Assembly: GCF_047302425.1 (NCBI RefSeq)
Contig: NZ_CP154855.1
Location: forward strand, 3,348,001-3,412,000
DNA: 64,000 bases
Direction: 5' to 3'
Origin: Oceanitalea sp047302425
GTDB taxonomy: Bacteria; Actinomycetota; Actinomycetes; Actinomycetales; Actinomycetaceae
Shown here in pieces: positions 45,074 to 53,821 of this stretch; position 1 is the stretch's first letter, and every line of letters starts with the position of its first letter. The position numbers were made by a program, and so were the translations under genes. The notes below the pieces were generated by a model, which had not been told where the DNA came from, searched no databases, and saw nothing but the letters and a program-made list of their open reading frames with translations.

Positions 45074-45820
45074 TCAGCCCAGGCCGACGAGGAAGGAGAC
45101 GACCGCCGCGAGGACGACGGTGTTGAACACCCAGCCGACGAGCACGTGGCCGCTGAGGGTGCGCCGCATCCGCGCCGTCGTCGCCTGCACGTCGGCCGGC
45201 CCGAAGGCGGCCTGGACGCCGAGGGAGAGGTAGAGGTAGTCGGAGAAGTGACGCTCCTCCGCGGCGGGCGTCCCGTCGTCGGGGAAGCGCAGGCCCCCGC
45301 CGACGGCGTCGAGGCGGGCGACGTGGACGGCGTAGGCGACGAGGCTGCCGCCCCAGGCGAGGACGATCATGAGGATGCTCGTCCCGACGAGGAAGCCCGA
45401 GCTGCGCATCGAGTCCGAGAGGATGAGCCAGACCGCGACGACGAGGGAGCCGAGCGCGAGGACCACCGGCCACGACGGGCCGTCCCCGCCTACGCCGTCG
45501 TCGCGCCACCCGAGCGACCACCGCAGCCACCGCGGCCGCCGCAGGTGGCGACGGCGGGCCTCGCCGAGGGCGGCCGTGAGCGCGGGCCCGGTGAGCCCGA
45601 CGAAGGCGAGGAGCGTCAGCCCGGGGTAGGTGAGGAGGAGGACGACGTACATGACGAGGACGACGGTGAGCACGCGCTCGTCCTCGGGGACGTCGAGCAC
45701 GGGCGTGAGCGTGACGAGCAGCGCGGCGACGGCGAGGACGGGGGCCACCAGCCAGGCGCGGGTGAGGTCGTCCGCGAGCAGGCGGGTGCGGCGGGGCAGG
45801 TCGAGCGTCCGGTGGGGCAC
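45074..45820 (-). CDS. DUF1345 membrane protein
   Basis: A 248-aa protein with five or six hydrophobic helices. The conserved region near the C-terminus, FSDYLYLSLGVQAAFGPADV, and the last helix with FNTVVLAAVVSF are characteristic of DUF1345. Function is not known. It stands alone, with a terminator at its 3' end and an 87-bp gap to tdk. Confidence 0.85.
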   Translation of the reverse strand: MPHRTLDLPRRTRLLADDLTRAWLVAPVLAVAALLVTLTPVLDVPEDERVLTVVLVMYVVLLLTYPGLTLLAFVGLTGPALTAALGEARRRHLRRPRWLRWSLGWRDDGVGGDGPSWPVVLALGSLVVAVWLILSDSMRSSGFLVGTSILMIVLAWGGSLVAYAVHVARLDAVGGGLRFPDDGTPAAEERHFSDYLYLSLGVQAAFGPADVQATTARMRRTLSGHVLVGWVFNTVVLAAVVSFLVGLG

Positions 45821-45907
45821 GCGGCGTCCTCTCGGGTGGCGAACGCCGGGCGGCGTCCGCCCGAATCTAGGCCGTTCCCACGTGCCCGCCCAAAGCGGGC
45901 CGGTGCC

Positions 45908-46480
45908 TCAGGTCCGCAGGTGGAGGCGGCAGCGGGCCTCGTAGGCCTCGGTACCGCCGACGTGCTCGGTGGCGGGGACGGTCGCGTCGCCCACCTCGCC
46001 GGCGGCGGTGCGCACGTGGAAGGGGGCGTCGCGTCCGCACACGGCGCAGACGGCGGTGAGCCGGGTGACGTCGTCGGCGACGGCCATGAGGGAGGGCAGC
46101 GGCTCGAAGGGGCGCCCGTCGAAGGTGACGCACAGCCCGGCGACCACCACTGTGGTGCCGGCCAGGACGAGCGCCTCGACGACGGGCACGAGGCCGTCGC
46201 CGAAGAACTGGGCCTCGTCGATGGCGAGGAGGTCGGGCGTGTGCCCGGCGAGGAGCGCCTCGAGCGCGGGAACGTCGCTCGCCGCGCTGGAGGGGATGCT
46301 CAGCCCGGCGTGCGAGGCGATCCGCCCGGCGCCGTGCCGCTCGTCCCACGAGTGGTTGACGACCTCGACGGCGAGGCCGGCGAGCTGCGCGCGGCGCACC
46401 CGGCGCAGCAGCTCCTCGGACTTCCCGGCGAACATCGGCCCGCACACCACCTGGAGCCGCCCCAGCCTCTCCTCGCGCAT
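45908..46480 (-). CDS. tdk: Thymidine kinase
   Basis: A 190-aa type II thymidine kinase starting MREERLGRLQVVCGPMFAGK. The P-loop is GPMFAGKSEEL, the DEAQF motif is LAIDEAQFF, and four cysteines (CAVC, and C near the end in YEARCRLH) match the zinc-binding lasso region. It phosphorylates thymidine for salvage. Located 10 bp after the ECF sigma gene on the same strand, so possibly co-transcribed. Length is normal. Confidence 0.92.
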   Translation of the reverse strand: MREERLGRLQVVCGPMFAGKSEELLRRVRRAQLAGLAVEVVNHSWDERHGAGRIASHAGLSIPSSAASDVPALEALLAGHTPDLLAIDEAQFFGDGLVPVVEALVLAGTTVVVAGLCVTFDGRPFEPLPSLMAVADDVTRLTAVCAVCGRDAPFHVRTAAGEVGDATVPATEHVGGTEAYEARCRLHLRT

Positions 46481-46490
46481 GAGGCGAACC

Positions 46491-47738
46491 CTAGTGACTG
46501 CCGTCGTCCGCGTCAGCGGGGAGACTCGCGCGACGCTCGAGGATGTGCGCGCGCTCGACGCCGTCGGGACAGGCCGCGGCGGCGTCGTCGTACGCGGCCG
46601 CCGCGAGCGCAACCCGGCCGTCGCGGCGGAGCAGCTCGGCCCGGACGAGCGCGACGCGGTGGTGGCCGGGCAGCCGGTCCGCCGCCGCGCGCAGGACGGC
46701 GAGACCGGCCATCGGGCCGGACGCCTCCCCGACGGCGACCGCCCGGTTGAGCCGGACGACCGGCGATCCGGTGAGGGCCTCCAGCCGGGCGTAGGTGCGG
46801 GCGATCGCGGCCCAGTCGGTGTCGGCGTGGGTCGCGGCGGTGTCGTGGAAGGCGGCGATCAGGGCCTGGAGGCGCAGCTCCTCCGCGAGCCCGGTGGTCG
46901 GGCGGAGGGCGGTGAGCCGCTGGAGGCCCGCGACGATCTCCTCACGCCGCCACCGGCCGCGGTCCTGGTCTGCGAGGCGGACGGGGTGGCCGTCGGCGGT
47001 GGCCCGCGCGTCCCGGCGGGCGTGCTGCAGCACGAGCAGGGCCGCGAGCGCCTCGAGCACCGGCTGCCCGGGGAGGAGGTCGGCGGCCAGCTCGGCCAGC
47101 CGCACCGCCTCCCCCGCCTCGGCGACGCGGACGACGTCGTCTCCCCCGGCGGGCGCGTACGCGGCGGTGAAGGCCAGGTAGACCGCCCGGGCGACGTCGT
47201 CGAGCCGGGCCGGCCACTCGGCCTCGTCCGGCACCGCGAAGGGGATCCCCGCCGTCGCGAGGCGGCGCTTGGCGCGGGTGAGGCGGGCCGCCATGGTCGC
47301 CTGGGGGACGAGGAAGAGTCGCGCGATGTCCGCCGTCGGCACGCCGAGGACGAACCGGAGCGCGAGGGCCGGGCGGACCTCCTCGGCGAGCGCCGGGTGG
47401 GTGGCCATGAGGAGGAGGGGCAGCCGGTCGTCGACGTCACCGCCCGGCGGGTCGGTGACGTCCGCGGGCGCGACGTCGTCCTCCACGAGCAGGTGCGCCT
47501 TGGCGCGGCCGGTGCCCTCGCGGCGCAGCGCGTCGACCACCCGGCGGTGCGCGACGGTGCGCACCCAGCCGACGGGGTTGTCCGGCACGCCCTCGGCGGG
47601 CCAGCGGGAGGCCGCCTCCGCGAACGCGTCGGCGAGCGCGTCCTCGACGAGGTCCGGGCGCCCGAAGCGGTGCACGAGCTGCCCGAGGAGACGGCCCCAG
47701 TGGGCCCGCCAGACCTCGTCGAGGACGGCGCGCGGCAC
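46491..47738 (-). CDS. ECF-type RNA polymerase sigma factor with long C-terminal domain
   Basis: A 415-aa sigma factor from a GTG. Regions 2 (about 10-75, FGRPDLVEDALADAFAEAA) and 4 (about 110-165, VPTADIARLFLVPQATMAAR) are in the N-terminal half. The C-terminal half (about 185-400, ending with tetratricopeptide-like helices such as ALVRAELLRRDGRVALAAAA) is the extension of the group formerly called ECF42, accompanied by a DGPF/YCII protein. Exactly such a gene lies 2 bp upstream (47741). The C-terminal domain replaces an anti-sigma factor. The controlled stress response is unknown. Confidence 0.88.
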   Translation of the reverse strand: MPRAVLDEVWRAHWGRLLGQLVHRFGRPDLVEDALADAFAEAASRWPAEGVPDNPVGWVRTVAHRRVVDALRREGTGRAKAHLLVEDDVAPADVTDPPGGDVDDRLPLLLMATHPALAEEVRPALALRFVLGVPTADIARLFLVPQATMAARLTRAKRRLATAGIPFAVPDEAEWPARLDDVARAVYLAFTAAYAPAGGDDVVRVAEAGEAVRLAELAADLLPGQPVLEALAALLVLQHARRDARATADGHPVRLADQDRGRWRREEIVAGLQRLTALRPTTGLAEELRLQALIAAFHDTAATHADTDWAAIARTYARLEALTGSPVVRLNRAVAVGEASGPMAGLAVLRAAADRLPGHHRVALVRAELLRRDGRVALAAAAYDDAAAACPDGVERAHILERRASLPADADDGSH

Positions 47739-47740
47739 GG

Positions 47741-48094
47741 TCAGGACGGCTCGACGACCGGCGAGAGCTGGATGTCGTACGGCGGCAGCTCGGTGAGCAG
47801 CTCGACAAGGACGTCGAGGTCCGGCACCTCGATGAGGTAGAAGCCGCCGAGCCCCTCGACGGCCTCGGCGTACGGCCCCTCGGTGAGCGTCACCTTCCCG
47901 GCGCGGGTCCTCATCACCGTCGCGGCCGGCCCCTCCGCGAGCGCCTCACCGGCGAGGATCTCGACCCCGTCCCGCGCCCTGCAGGCGTCGTCGAAGGCCA
48001 CGAACCGCTCCATCGCCGCGGCCTGCTCCTCCGGGCTCAGCGTGCTCCACGGCGGCAGGTCGCCGTCCCCGATCAACAGCACCAGGTACTTCAT
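47741..48094 (-). CDS. YCII-family (DGPF) protein paired with the sigma factor
   Basis: A 117-aa protein, KYLVLLIGDGD at the start and LTEGPYAEAVEGLGGFYLIE, a DGPF-type motif of the YCII family. The family is a ferredoxin-like dimer and is regularly encoded beside ECF42-type sigma factors, which it is thought to influence. The gene is preceded by GAGAGGA and followed by the sigma-factor start after 2 bp. Confidence 0.9.
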   Translation of the reverse strand: MKYLVLLIGDGDLPPWSTLSPEEQAAAMERFVAFDDACRARDGVEILAGEALAEGPAATVMRTRAGKVTLTEGPYAEAVEGLGGFYLIEVPDLDVLVELLTELPPYDIQLSPVVEPS

Positions 48095-48182
48095 CGCGCG
48101 TTCCTCTCGTCAGGACGGCCGACGTGCCGTCACCATGATGTCGCGCGAGGGGCCCGCGGATCGACAGACCGCGCACCGGGAT

Positions 48183-50003
48183 ATGTTCGAGTGCGTGAGC
48201 AGCGACATCGACACTGTGGTCCGTTCCCTCCTCGACCTGCGCGCGTGGGTCGCGTTCGACGTCGACGACGCCGGCCGCGTCCTCGCCGGGCACGACGAGC
48301 TCGGCAGCGTCCAGCTCGTCGAGATCGCGCCCGACGGGAGCCGCACGCCCCTCACCGCGCTGCCCAGCCGCTGCTCGGGCCGCTACGTGCCGGGCCGCCG
48401 CGCCGTCGTCGTCCAGCACGACACGGACGGTGACGAGCTCATGCAGCTCTCCCTCCTCGAGCTCGATCCGCCGCCCGCGCAGCCGGTGACGCTCGACGGG
48501 CTCGTGCCGCTCGTCCGCGACCGCCGCTACATGCACGTCCTCCAGGACGTCACCGCCGAGTCCCTCGTCTTCCACACCAACCGCCGCAACGGCGTCGACA
48601 TGGACGTCGTCGTCCGCGACCTCGCCACCGGGGCAGAGCGGGTGGTGCACGACGGCGGGGGCTACGTGGCCGCGGCCGCCGTCTCCCACGACCACAGCTC
48701 CGTCGCCGTGACGTGCCTGAGCCTGCGGCCCGCCTCGACGCTCGTGCGCGTCTCGGGGCCGCGCGCCGTCGGGGACGGCGCCGTCACGGACCCGGACGAG
48801 CACGCGCGCCACGCGCAGGTCGCGTGGGCGCCCGGGGACGAGGCGCTGCTCGTCGAGTCCAACCACGGGCGCGAGTTCACCGGCATCGCGCGCGTCTCCC
48901 TCGACGGGCGGGAGTGGACCTGGCTCGTCACCGACGAGGCCCACGACCTGCGGCTGTGGGCCTCACCGTCCGGGAGGGCGATGGTCGTCGGGACCGTGCG
49001 TGACGGCGTCGTCACCCTCGCCGTGCACGACGGCGACGGCGGCTTCCGCTGCGCCGTCGACCTGCCCGGGGAGGGGGTGCCCGACGTCGTGTGGGCGGCC
49101 GACGAGCGGCGGCTCGTCGTCACGCTGTCCACGCCCACGGACCCCTCGGGCCTCCACCTCGTCGACGTGGCGACGGGGGCGTCGACGCCGCTCGCGGCCG
49201 TCGAGGTGCCGGCGGAGGCGGGCGGGTCGCTCGTGGCGCCGACGGTGCACCGAGTGCCGACGCCGGACGGCGAGGAGGTGCCGTGCTTCCGCTACTCAGC
49301 GCTTGGTGACGGCCCGCTCGCGGGTGCGTCGGTGCTGCTCATCCACGGCGGGCCGGAGTCGGCGTCGATGCGGAGCTTCAGCCCGGTGGTCCAGGCGCTC
49401 GTCTCGGCCGGTCTCACCGTGCTGGTCCCGAACGTGCGCGGCTCGACGACGTACGGGAAGCGCTGGTACTCCCTCGACGACGTCCGGCTGCGGCTCGACT
49501 CGGTGGCCGACCTCGCCGCGATCCACGACTGGCTGCCGACCCAGGGGCTGGACCCGGCGCGCAGCGCGCTGTGGGGCGGCTCGTACGGCGGGTACATGGT
49601 GCTCGCGGGTGTGGCCATGCAGCCGGAGCGGTGGGCGGCCGGCGTGGACATCGTGGGGATGAGCTCGCTCGTCACCTTCCTCGAGAACACCTCGCCCTAC
49701 CGGGTGGCGTACCGGGAGCGGGAGTACGGGAGCCTCGCGGAGGACCGCGAGTTCCTCGAGGCGGCCTCGCCGATCACCTACCTCGACGACATCGTCGCGC
49801 CGCTCTTCGTCATCCACGGCGCCAACGACCCGCGAGTGCCGCTGAGCGAGGCCGAGCAGATCCGCGACGCCCTCGCCGGCCGCGGCGTCGACTGCGAGCT
49901 GCGCGTGTACGAGGACGAGGGGCACGGCCTGGCGAAGCGGGAGAACCGCCAGGACGCCTACCCGTCCGCCATCGAGTTCCTGCGGCGGCACCTGGCACGG
50001 TGA
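48183..50003 (+). CDS. S9-family prolyl oligopeptidase-like peptidase
   Basis: A 606-aa serine peptidase. Residues about 10-350 form a beta-propeller built from short repeats. The C-terminal alpha/beta-hydrolase domain contains LLIHGGPES, NVRGSTTYGKRW, the nucleophile elbow GGSYGGY, HGANDPRVPL (acid) and DEGHGLAKRENR (His). Acyl-aminoacyl peptidase or dipeptidyl-peptidase-like activity is likely. No signal peptide, hence cytoplasmic. The start may instead be the GTG 12 bp downstream (SSDIDTV). It is divergent from the YCII gene. Confidence 0.88.
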   Translation: MFECVSSDIDTVVRSLLDLRAWVAFDVDDAGRVLAGHDELGSVQLVEIAPDGSRTPLTALPSRCSGRYVPGRRAVVVQHDTDGDELMQLSLLELDPPPAQPVTLDGLVPLVRDRRYMHVLQDVTAESLVFHTNRRNGVDMDVVVRDLATGAERVVHDGGGYVAAAAVSHDHSSVAVTCLSLRPASTLVRVSGPRAVGDGAVTDPDEHARHAQVAWAPGDEALLVESNHGREFTGIARVSLDGREWTWLVTDEAHDLRLWASPSGRAMVVGTVRDGVVTLAVHDGDGGFRCAVDLPGEGVPDVVWAADERRLVVTLSTPTDPSGLHLVDVATGASTPLAAVEVPAEAGGSLVAPTVHRVPTPDGEEVPCFRYSALGDGPLAGASVLLIHGGPESASMRSFSPVVQALVSAGLTVLVPNVRGSTTYGKRWYSLDDVRLRLDSVADLAAIHDWLPTQGLDPARSALWGGSYGGYMVLAGVAMQPERWAAGVDIVGMSSLVTFLENTSPYRVAYREREYGSLAEDREFLEAASPITYLDDIVAPLFVIHGANDPRVPLSEAEQIRDALAGRGVDCELRVYEDEGHGLAKRENRQDAYPSAIEFLRRHLAR

Positions 50004-50033
50004 CCTGGGCGGCCTCCGCTCGGCGACTGCTGG

Positions 50034-50900
50034 TCAGTCGGCCCGTTCGATCGGCATCCAGATCTCGCAGGTCGCGTGGGTGTCCGTGAGCTCGAGGTAG
50101 CGCAGGATCGAGGGGCCCGGACGCAGCCGCCACGGGTTGGAGGGGAACCACTCGGTGGCGGTGGCGGCCCAGGTCCGCTGCAGGGCGTTCGGGAACGGTC
50201 CGCTCGAGTGGAAGACCGCCCACGTGCCGGCCTCCACCGGCATGGAGTCGAGGTCGTCCGGTACAGCGGTCTCGGCACGCACGGCGACGGCGTGCAGGTA
50301 GGTGAGCATCGAGCCCTCGGGGGCGTCGGGCTCGATGTCCGCGGTGACGGCGAGGATGCCGCCGGGCTCGGTGTCGCTCAGCGCCTTGAGGTGGCCGTGC
50401 TCCTCGGGGGCGATCGAGGCGATGTGCTCCTGGATGTGCGGATTGACCCCCTGGTGGATGAGCGGCCCCTCGGCCACGTGGCCGGCGAGGGTGAAGGCGG
50501 GACGGTCGGTGATGGTGACGTCCATGGTTGTGCTCCCTTCGACGCTCAGGCGGAACCTGAGCACGGGTTGTGTGCTGAGCGGACCACCGTGTCGGCGCAC
50601 GTCTGCCGGGCCCGTGCCGTGGACGGCGCGGAACGCCCGCCCGAAGGCCTCGACCGAGCCGTAGCCGTAGCGCACGGCCAGCTCGAGCAGGTTCGGCTCA
50701 CCGCGCACGAGGTCGGCGGCGGCGAGCGTCATCCGCCGTCGGCGGACGTACTCGGAGAGCGGCATCCCCGCGAGCGCCGAGAACATCCGGCGCAGGTGGT
50801 ACTCGGTGGTGCCGTGCTCGCGCGCGAACCCGGCGGCGTCGATCGTCTCGTCGTGGTTCTGCTCGACGAGGTCGACCAGGGCGTTGAGCGTGCCGATCAC
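50034..50900 (-). CDS. AraC-family regulator with GyrI-like ligand domain
   Basis: A 288-aa regulator. Residues 1-108 are a double helix-turn-helix (HDETIDAAGFAREHGTTEYH, LRRMFSALAGMPLSEYVRRR, AVRYGYGSVEAFGRAFRAVH). Residues about 125-288 are a GyrI/effector-binding domain (ending CEIWMPIERAD), as in Rob or SoxS-like multidrug regulators. GTG start with AAAGGAGG upstream. It may control its own promoter and a nearby transporter. No target is evident. Confidence 0.9.
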   Translation of the reverse strand: MIGTLNALVDLVEQNHDETIDAAGFAREHGTTEYHLRRMFSALAGMPLSEYVRRRRMTLAAADLVRGEPNLLELAVRYGYGSVEAFGRAFRAVHGTGPADVRRHGGPLSTQPVLRFRLSVEGSTTMDVTITDRPAFTLAGHVAEGPLIHQGVNPHIQEHIASIAPEEHGHLKALSDTEPGGILAVTADIEPDAPEGSMLTYLHAVAVRAETAVPDDLDSMPVEAGTWAVFHSSGPFPNALQRTWAATATEWFPSNPWRLRPGPSILRYLELTDTHATCEIWMPIERAD

Positions 50901-50976
50901 GTGGTCCTCCTTTCACACACCAGCGTGCGCGCCGGCACGGGAGTCGGACCCGATGATCCTGGCCCGATGTCATCGG

Positions 50977-51825
50977 TCAGGCCGCGACGGCGGTCGTCCG
51001 CTCACGGCGGGCGGCGATCCGCTCGGTGACCTTCTCCAGCGGCAGAAAGGCGAACCAGCACACCACCGTGGGCAGGAAGTGGATGCCCATGGCGATGAAG
51101 GTGGCGAGGTGGAAGGCGAAGAAGCAGCCGATGGCGAGGTAGAGCCAGCGGCCCCGCAGGAAGAGGACCACCGGGGAGAGGATCTCCAGGGTGAGGGAGG
51201 CCCACTGGGCCGCTCGCAGGAGCATCGGGTACGCGAGCGTCCACTCCACGAAGTGGGAGCCGCGCCGGACGATCGCCCAGGTGAGCACCGACCCGTTGGC
51301 CCAGGTGACGAGGCTCCCGGCGCGGGACCACTTGGCGAAGACGGAGCCGAAGTACGTGAGCACGGTGGCGATCTGGATGCAGCGCATCGCCCACCCGGCG
51401 GCCTGCGAGAGGCGGTGGTCGCGGTAGTGGGCGACTCCCGCCGTCGGCAGGACGAGGGTGGCGATCATGAGCGCCATGTGGTCGTGCTGCACGTAGGAGA
51501 AGCCCTGGGAGTTGAGCGCCCAGACCCAGAAGGTCAGCGCGACGCCCCAGCCGGTGAGGCGTTGCGCCTTGCCGGCGATCGCCAGCACGCACGAGGCGAC
51601 AAGCGCGGCGAGCAGCGCGTAGGACACCGCCGTGCTCAGCGGCGGCAGGTGGACCAGCCGGGCCAGCAGCGTGGACTGGTAGAGCTCGGGGACGTAGGAG
51701 TGCTCGATGACGTCGTTGAAGTTGAAGAGCACGTCCCACACGACGAAGGCGTAGACCAGCGCCCGGAACGCGGCGACGCGCGCCAGCGGGACGGGGCGGG
51801 TGAGCCAGTCGAGGACGGCGCGCAC
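50977..51825 (-). CDS. HTTM-domain membrane protein
   Basis: A 282-aa polytopic protein of the HTTM type (the membrane domain of vitamin K-dependent gamma-carboxylase relatives). Motifs are RVAAFRALVYAFVVWDVLF at the N-terminus, LNSQGFSYVQHDHMALMIAT and VFAKWSRAGSLVTWANGS, with several His/Asp/Trp residues in loops. There is no soluble carboxylase domain. The GTG starts 2 bp from the stop of the 173-aa partner gene, so they are co-expressed. Reaction unknown. Confidence 0.85.
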   Translation of the reverse strand: MRAVLDWLTRPVPLARVAAFRALVYAFVVWDVLFNFNDVIEHSYVPELYQSTLLARLVHLPPLSTAVSYALLAALVASCVLAIAGKAQRLTGWGVALTFWVWALNSQGFSYVQHDHMALMIATLVLPTAGVAHYRDHRLSQAAGWAMRCIQIATVLTYFGSVFAKWSRAGSLVTWANGSVLTWAIVRRGSHFVEWTLAYPMLLRAAQWASLTLEILSPVVLFLRGRWLYLAIGCFFAFHLATFIAMGIHFLPTVVCWFAFLPLEKVTERIAARRERTTAVAA

Positions 51826-51826
51826 G

Positions 51827-52348
51827 TCAGCCCTCCTCCGGCGTGATGGTGGCGTCCCAGCGCAGCAGCTCGACGTGCTCGGGCTCGCCCACGACGAGGC
51901 CGTTCTCCAGCTGCTGGACCGATCGCATGAGGTAGAGCGTCCGGATCGGCTCCCGGTCCGGCTTGAGAGCGGCGTAGCCGTCGATGAGGGACTGCATGAG
52001 CTCGGGGTTGTCGCGGATCCGCTGCAGCTGGCCCTCGACCTCCGCCCGCGCCACCCCGATCGTCTGCTTGTTCATGGCGATGCGCTGCCCGCTCTCGGTG
52101 GCGGTGTCGGCGAGGAGGTAGGTCGAGCGGACGGTGCCGTTGAGGTCCCGCGCCGTCGCGAACTGCGAGAGCGTGCCGAGCGGGAAGAGGTCGTTGGTGT
52201 CGGCGACCTGCCCGAAGGCGAGGACGCCGAGCGCGGCGACCGTCGCGAGCGCCCGCACCGCCACCCCGGTGGGAGAGAGCCGCTTGACCTCCGTGGACGA
52301 CGCCGTCGGCTCGTCCAGGGGACGGGCGTCCCTGCTCACCGGTCCCAT
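51827..52348 (-). CDS. Membrane-anchored partner of the HTTM protein
   Basis: A 173-aa protein with a cytoplasmic N-terminus of about 28 residues, one transmembrane helix (about 29-46), and an extracytoplasmic domain (NDLFPLGTLSQFATARDLNG). This type of small protein regularly precedes HTTM genes in actinobacteria. The outer domain has no cysteine and no known enzyme motif. Function unknown; a subunit role is likely from the 2-bp spacing. Confidence 0.75.
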   Translation of the reverse strand: MGPVSRDARPLDEPTASSTEVKRLSPTGVAVRALATVAALGVLAFGQVADTNDLFPLGTLSQFATARDLNGTVRSTYLLADTATESGQRIAMNKQTIGVARAEVEGQLQRIRDNPELMQSLIDGYAALKPDREPIRTLYLMRSVQQLENGLVVGEPEHVELLRWDATITPEEG

Positions 52349-52467
52349 GTGCGGAAGCGTAGCCGCGCACCCGCGGACCGATGGCGGCTTTGGCGCGCGA
52401 CGTCCGACGGCGGACCGCCGGACCCGCTCGCCGCGCCGAGCCGTGGGGCGGCGGCTACGGTGACGCG

Positions 52468-52755
52468 ATGGGCTCCGCCACCCGCGTCGTCGACACGCTC
52501 ATCCGCCTCTACCAGGAGCGCCTGTCGCCCAGGAAGGGCTGGACCTGCGCGCACCTCGTCGCGCACGGAGGGCCGTCCTGCTCAGCGGCGGTCCGTGACG
52601 TCGTCGCCCGGCGAGGAGTCGCCCGCAGCGTCGTGCCGACCGTCGCCCGCTTCGTCGCCTGCTACCAGGCGGCGACCCTCCTCGCGGCGTCCGGTGGCGT
52701 GCAGGGGGTGTGCTGCTGCGGCGGCATCCCCATCCCCTTCCGCTTCGGTCGCTGA
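52468..52755 (+). CDS. YidD-like membrane insertion factor
   Basis: A 95-aa protein with the arrangement LIRLYQERLSPRKGWTCAH, then GGPSCSAAVRDVVARRG and a Cys in FVACYQA. This is the compact YidD-type motif set, in which small cytoplasmic proteins help YidC insert membrane proteins. This copy lies far from rnpA/yidC, so it is a second, divergent version. The CCCGG near the C-terminus is unusual. Confidence 0.7.
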   Translation: MGSATRVVDTLIRLYQERLSPRKGWTCAHLVAHGGPSCSAAVRDVVARRGVARSVVPTVARFVACYQAATLLAASGGVQGVCCCGGIPIPFRFGR

Positions 52756-52762
52756 CGCCGCC

Positions 52763-53296
52763 TCAGGCGCCAGCGGCCTTGAGCCCCGCGCGGAGACGCT
52801 CGAGGCCGTAGTCGAAAGCCGCGTCGACGTCGCCACCGAGGCGGAAGGCCCCGGCGAGCTCCATCTGGAGGAAGCCCGTCGCCCAGGCGGTGAACGTCCG
52901 GGCGGCGGGGAGCGCGTCGTCGTCGCCGACGAGGTCCGCGGCGGCACGGAGCACCGGGGCGGATGAGCGCCGCAGGGCGTCCTTCTCGGCGTACGGGGTG
53001 AAGACGAGACGGAAGGCCTCGGGCCGTTCGTGGGCGAAGCCCCGGTAGGCGCGGGCCAGCGCCTCGAGGTCCGGCCCCGCGCACTCGAGCCGCTCGCCCA
53101 GATCCTCGACGGCGGCGGCGACGACGGCGGTGAGGAGCGCGTCCCGGTCGTGGAACCGCTTGTAGAGCGACGGCGCCCTGACACCCACCCGCGCGGCGAC
53201 CGACTGCATGGTCAGGCCGGCCAGGCCCGCGCTCTCGAGGATCTCCTGCGCGGCGGCGACGACTTCCTCGTTCGTCGTGCGGTTGGGCGACGGCAT
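52763..53296 (-). CDS. TetR-family regulator
   Basis: A 177-aa repressor. The DNA-binding domain covers about 1-60 (TMQSVAARVGVRAPSLYKRF). The rest is a ligand-binding domain with WATGFLQMELAGAFRLGG near the end. The ATG at 53296 is chosen because AAGGAG lies 5 nt before it; the ATG at 53329 falls inside the palindromic operator. A cluster of TAGCCAT half-sites just upstream suggests autorepression. The divergent gene it probably controlled, an MBL-fold hydrolase, is now a truncated remnant. Confidence 0.88.
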   Translation of the reverse strand: MPSPNRTTNEEVVAAAQEILESAGLAGLTMQSVAARVGVRAPSLYKRFHDRDALLTAVVAAAVEDLGERLECAGPDLEALARAYRGFAHERPEAFRLVFTPYAEKDALRRSSAPVLRAAADLVGDDDALPAARTFTAWATGFLQMELAGAFRLGGDVDAAFDYGLERLRAGLKAAGA

Positions 53297-53306
53297 CCGG
53301 GCTCCT

Positions 53307-53348
53307 TGGCTATTGCCATTAGCCATCATGGCTAACTACTGTAGCCAT
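53307..53348. promoter_or_regulatory. Palindromic operator cluster upstream of the TetR gene
   Basis: A perfect palindrome TTAGCCAT-C-ATGGCTAA (53319-53335) lies in the centre. Additional half-sites flank it: TGGCTA (53307-53312) and TAGCCAT (53342-53348). It is 11-52 bp from the TetR start, a typical TetR operator position. Confidence 0.75.
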
Positions 53349-53358
53349 CCTATCCCCC

Positions 53359-53586
53359 CGCAAGGATCTCGCGGACGCTGTCTTCGTGGGTGATGCGCTC
53401 ACCACCCGGCACGTCCTCACCGGCCGCACCGGGCTGCAGCCAGCTCCGTTCACCGACACACCCGAGGAAGCCCTCACCTCGCTCGACCGGCTCGCCGGCC
53501 TCGACGCCTCGTGGGTGCTGCCCGGTCACGGGGCGCCGTGCCGCGGCACACCGGCCAGTGTCGCAGCGGCGGTCCGCACTGCCTGA
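53359..53586 (+). pseudogene. MBL-fold hydrolase, C-terminal remnant
   Basis: The readable tail is LADAVFVGDALTTRHVLTG, then FTDTPEEALTSLDRLAGL and WVLPGHGAPCRGTP, ending at 53586. These are the final blocks of a metallo-beta-lactamase-fold hydrolase (GDALxTR metal bridge, PGHG). The N-terminal half with the HxHxDH site is absent and no start codon fits, so the gene is broken at about 53360. The break joins the TetR operator to the hydrolase tail. Confidence 0.75.
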
Positions 53587-53821
53587 TCTGCGAACGTCGG
53601 CAGCCTGACGCCAGCAGGGCGACGATGCGCGCGGCCATGCGAACCACCGCGCGCCGGCAGCCAGGCCAGGCTTCGATCCGACACCCCTTGGCCCACCGCC
53701 GCACGGTCCACAGCAACTCGACAGGCACGTCCCATCAAGTTCATCAACTAAACGCCTCAGACTCACCTGGGCGGTACGATCAGAACCGACAGGAGGCATC
53801 AACACAAGGGAGGGAGACGAT

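Noticed and set aside
43866..45530. Upstream extension of putA on the minus strand
   Set aside because: The open frame continues, but the AGGAGG and conserved start at 43865 define the gene, and the region carries the secreted repeat protein on the other strand.
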